A DNA stretch of 7,564 nucleotides from the NCBI GenBank assembly GCA_002938075.1, contig PTLK01000086.1:1-7564 (forward strand), given 5' to 3'. The notes under the pieces are model-generated. The model saw only the letters and a program-made list of their open reading frames with translations. It ran no database searches and was not told the origin of the DNA. Shown one piece after another: positions 5,234 through 7,564 of the stretch. Source of the DNA: Alphaproteobacteria bacterium MarineAlpha3_Bin3. Its GTDB lineage: Bacteria > Pseudomonadota > Alphaproteobacteria > Rhodospirillales > Casp-alpha2. How positions within the stretch are numbered: the first letter of the stretch is position 1; every line of letters begins with the position of its first letter. The position numbers were made by a program, and so were the translations under genes.

Positions 5234-7564
5234 ATGCATCAACTTGCAGCACTTCCCGGCGCCATTGCCGACGGTTCGCCGCCTGTCCATCTGGACCAGA
5301 CGCCGGGCGACATCGTCGTCCTGTCGGCCGCTGATATGGAACTGGCGGCGCTGGCGCAGGCGCGGGCGAAATTGGACGCCGCGGATTTCCCCAGCCTCAG
5401 GCTCGCCAGCCTGCTGCACCTCGGCGACGACCATTCCGTCGATCATTACGCCGAAGACGTCATCGCCCACGCCAAGCTGGTCGTCGTCAGGCTTCTCGGC
5501 GGGCGCGGCTATTGGCCCCATGGCAGCGACGAAATCGCCCGCATCTGCCGGGACAGGGACATCCTGGTGACCTTCCTTCCCGGCGACGACCAGCCCGACC
5601 CCGAACTGGCGGCCCTGTCCACGGTTACCGCCGAGGCCCAGCACCGTTTATGGCAATACGGGGTCCACGGGGGGCCGGAAAACGCCCTCGATTTCCTCAA
5701 ATTCGCCGCCAGCCTCATCGGTTTCGACGCCGAATGGCGGGAACCCCGGCCCCTGGTTCGGGCCGGGCTTTACTGGCCCGGATTGGAAACACCTGACCTG
5801 GAAGCCGTCCGGGGGGAATGGAAGGCGGAGTCTCCGGTCGCGGCGCTGGTGTTCTACCGGGCCCTGGTCCAGGCTGGGAACCTGAAGGCCATCGACGCGC
5901 TGATAGAAGGCTTGATGGAAAAGGGGCTGAACCCGCTGCCGGTTTTCGTCGCCAGCCTCAAGGACCCGGTGGCGGCGGCGACCCTGGGGGAACTGCTGAG
6001 TGGCGCGCCGCCCGACGTCATCCTCAACGCCACCGGGTTCGCCGTTTCGGTGCCCGGCATCAAGCGCACGCCGACGCCGTTCGACGTCATCGGCGACGTC
6101 ACCGGCGATACGGACCGCCCGGGCCCGGTGATCCTGCAAGTCGTCTTTTCCGGCGGCAACGAGCACGACTGGCGGCACGGCACCCGCGGCCTCGGCCCCC
6201 GTGACATAGCCATGAACGTGGCGTTGCCGGAAGTCGACGGCCGGATCATCAGCCGCGCCGTGTCGTTCAAGGGCCTGAAGCGCCGCGATCCACTGACCGA
6301 AACCGATATCGTCGAATACGAACCGGTCGCCGACCGCATCGAGTTCGTCTCCGACCTGGCCGCCAACTGGGCGGCGCTCCGGCTGAAACCGGCTGCTGAG
6401 CGCCGCATCGCCCTGGTGCTGGCCAATTATCCCAACCGAGACGGGCGAATCGGCAACGGCGTCGGCCTCGATACCCCCGCCGCCACCGTCAACGTGCTCA
6501 ACGCGCTCAAGGAAAAAGGTTACTCCGTCACCGATATCCCGGCTGACGGCGCCGCCCTTTTCGACCGCCTGATGGCCGGGCCGACCAACGATTTCAAGGC
6601 CCTGGCAAATCGTAACGTTACCGAAACATTATCCATGGCCGATTATCAATTGTTCCTGGCGGCCTTGCCGGAATCGGTGCGAAAAGCCGTTGACGAGCGC
6701 TGGAGCGGCGCCGAAGAAGACCCGTTCTTCATCCCCGGCGGGGCCGATGGCGGAAGCTTCGCCGTCCCCGCGTTCCGTCTCGGGAACGCCGCCGTCTGCC
6801 TGCAACCGGCGCGTGGGTACAACATCAATCCCAAGGACAGCTACCACGACCCGGACCTGGTGCCGCCGCACAACTATCTCGCCTTTCACGCCTGGCTCAG
6901 GCGGGGTTTTAACGCCGACGCCGTGGTCCATATGGGCAAGCACGGAAACCTGGAATGGCTGCCGGGCAAGGCGATGGCGCTGTCGTCCGAATGCTTTCCC
7001 GAAGCGGCCCTGGGGCCGTTGCCCAACATCTATCCGTTCATCGTCAACGACCCCGGCGAAGGCACCCAAGCCAAGCGGCGCATGAGCGCCGTGATCGTCG
7101 ATCATTTGACGCCGCCGTTGACGCGGGCCGAAAGCTACGGGCCGCTCCGCAATCTCGAGCAACTGGTCGATGAATATTACGAAGCCCAGGACCTCGATCC
7201 CCGCCGCCTCAAGGTCCTCAAGCACGACATCATGGAGCTCTGCCAACAAACGGGCCTCGATCAGGACTGCGGCATCAGCGGCGGCGAGGCCGAGACCCAG
7301 GCCATCACCAAGCTCGACAATTATCTGTGCGAGTTGAAGGAAATGCAGATCCGGGATGGCCTGCACGTCTTCGGCGTCACCCCTGAAGGCCAGTTGCTGA
7401 CCGACTTGCTGGTCGCCCTGGTCCGCATTCCCCGCGTCGGCGCCAGAGACGGGGAAGGCGATAGGGGCGAGGGCCAATCGCTGCTCCGGGCGCTGTGTTC
7501 GGACTTGAAGCTGGATTTCGATCCCCTGGATTGCGAGATGGGCGAAAAATGGACCGGTCCCCGG
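5234..7564 (+). CDS. cobN: Cobaltochelatase subunit CobN (3' partial)
   Basis: CobN is the large, corrin-binding subunit of the ATP-dependent aerobic cobaltochelatase, which inserts Co2+ into hydrogenobyrinic acid a,c-diamide together with two AAA+ subunits (CobS and CobT in P. denitrificans naming). The frame stays open for 777 codons to the right edge with no stop or frameshift; full-length CobN is usually about 1,200-1,400 residues, so roughly 60 percent is visible. CobN/BchH family segments include LLGGRGYWPHG, FSGGNEHDW around 304-312, LANYPNRDGRIGNGVG near 397-412, NPKDSYHDPDLVPPHNY from 532, HMGKHGNLEWLPGK from 566 (H566, H570 and E574 possibly near the metal site), and VNDPGEGTQAKRR. 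The visible end, CEMGEKWTGPR, also fits. The ATG at 5234 follows AGGGCGGA at a good distance. It lies 14 bases after cobU; the cobW gene often found just before cobN is absent. CobN paralogues exist as magnesium chelatase subunits, but the B12 context settles the assignment. Confidence 0.95.
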   Translation, partial: MHQLAALPGAIADGSPPVHLDQTPGDIVVLSAADMELAALAQARAKLDAADFPSLRLASLLHLGDDHSVDHYAEDVIAHAKLVVVRLLGGRGYWPHGSDEIARICRDRDILVTFLPGDDQPDPELAALSTVTAEAQHRLWQYGVHGGPENALDFLKFAASLIGFDAEWREPRPLVRAGLYWPGLETPDLEAVRGEWKAESPVAALVFYRALVQAGNLKAIDALIEGLMEKGLNPLPVFVASLKDPVAAATLGELLSGAPPDVILNATGFAVSVPGIKRTPTPFDVIGDVTGDTDRPGPVILQVVFSGGNEHDWRHGTRGLGPRDIAMNVALPEVDGRIISRAVSFKGLKRRDPLTETDIVEYEPVADRIEFVSDLAANWAALRLKPAAERRIALVLANYPNRDGRIGNGVGLDTPAATVNVLNALKEKGYSVTDIPADGAALFDRLMAGPTNDFKALANRNVTETLSMADYQLFLAALPESVRKAVDERWSGAEEDPFFIPGGADGGSFAVPAFRLGNAAVCLQPARGYNINPKDSYHDPDLVPPHNYLAFHAWLRRGFNADAVVHMGKHGNLEWLPGKAMALSSECFPEAALGPLPNIYPFIVNDPGEGTQAKRRMSAVIVDHLTPPLTRAESYGPLRNLEQLVDEYYEAQDLDPRRLKVLKHDIMELCQQTGLDQDCGISGGEAETQAITKLDNYLCELKEMQIRDGLHVFGVTPEGQLLTDLLVALVRIPRVGARDGEGDRGEGQSLLRALCSDLKLDFDPLDCEMGEKWTGPR

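Noticed and set aside
6629..7477. A 282-codon minus-strand open frame inside cobN
   Set aside because: The + strand here carries continuous, highly conserved CobN sequence, so the antisense frame is a shadow.
1..7564. A new defence, mobile or CRISPR system
   Set aside because: I saw no terminal inverted repeats, transposase or integrase, regularly spaced repeats, tRNA or att-like sites, and base composition looks even. Apart from the EAL-like pair, all genes fit the known B12 late pathway.

Overview
The window is GC-rich, tightly packed bacterial DNA. It most resembles an alphaproteobacterium, possibly of the Rhodospirillales. That placement is inferred from base composition, from an aerobic-type cobaltochelatase CobN beside the nucleotide-loop genes, and from the style of the CobT, CobS and phosphatase proteins; no rRNA or other marker is present to confirm it. 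I see no mobile element, tRNA, rRNA or CRISPR array.

Left region (1-1996, + strand): two tandem genes whose products align along their shared length and look like degenerate EAL (c-di-GMP phosphodiesterase-fold) proteins. The first is cut by the left edge and ends in a Pro/Ala/Gln tail built from 27-base repeats. The second is complete, with an EAL-like C-terminal domain and an N-terminal region that may be a decayed GGDEF-like fold. Both lack key catalytic acidic residues, so they are probably not active phosphodiesterases.

Middle and right region (2013-7564): a cobalamin (vitamin B12) late-pathway locus. cobT, the nicotinate-nucleotide:dimethylbenzimidazole phosphoribosyltransferase, lies on the minus strand and converges on the second EAL-like gene with 16 bases between them. 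Divergent from it, across a 152-base shared upstream region, runs a + strand operon: cobS (cobalamin synthase), a CobC-like histidine phosphatase, cobU/cobP (adenosylcobinamide kinase/guanylyltransferase) and the first 777 codons of cobN (cobaltochelatase large subunit), which runs off the right edge. The first three overlap by 4 bases at each junction, using GTG and TTG starts, and cobN follows after 14 bases.

How they work together: CobN inserts cobalt into the corrin ring. CobU activates adenosylcobinamide to the GDP form, CobT makes alpha-ribazole phosphate, CobS joins the two, and the phosphatase probably removes the phosphate from alpha-ribazole-5'-phosphate or adenosylcobalamin-5'-phosphate. 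Naming caution: CobT, CobS and CobU here follow Salmonella usage. They correspond to Pseudomonas denitrificans CobU, CobV and CobP, and they are not the CobS/CobT AAA+ partners of CobN, which are not in the window.
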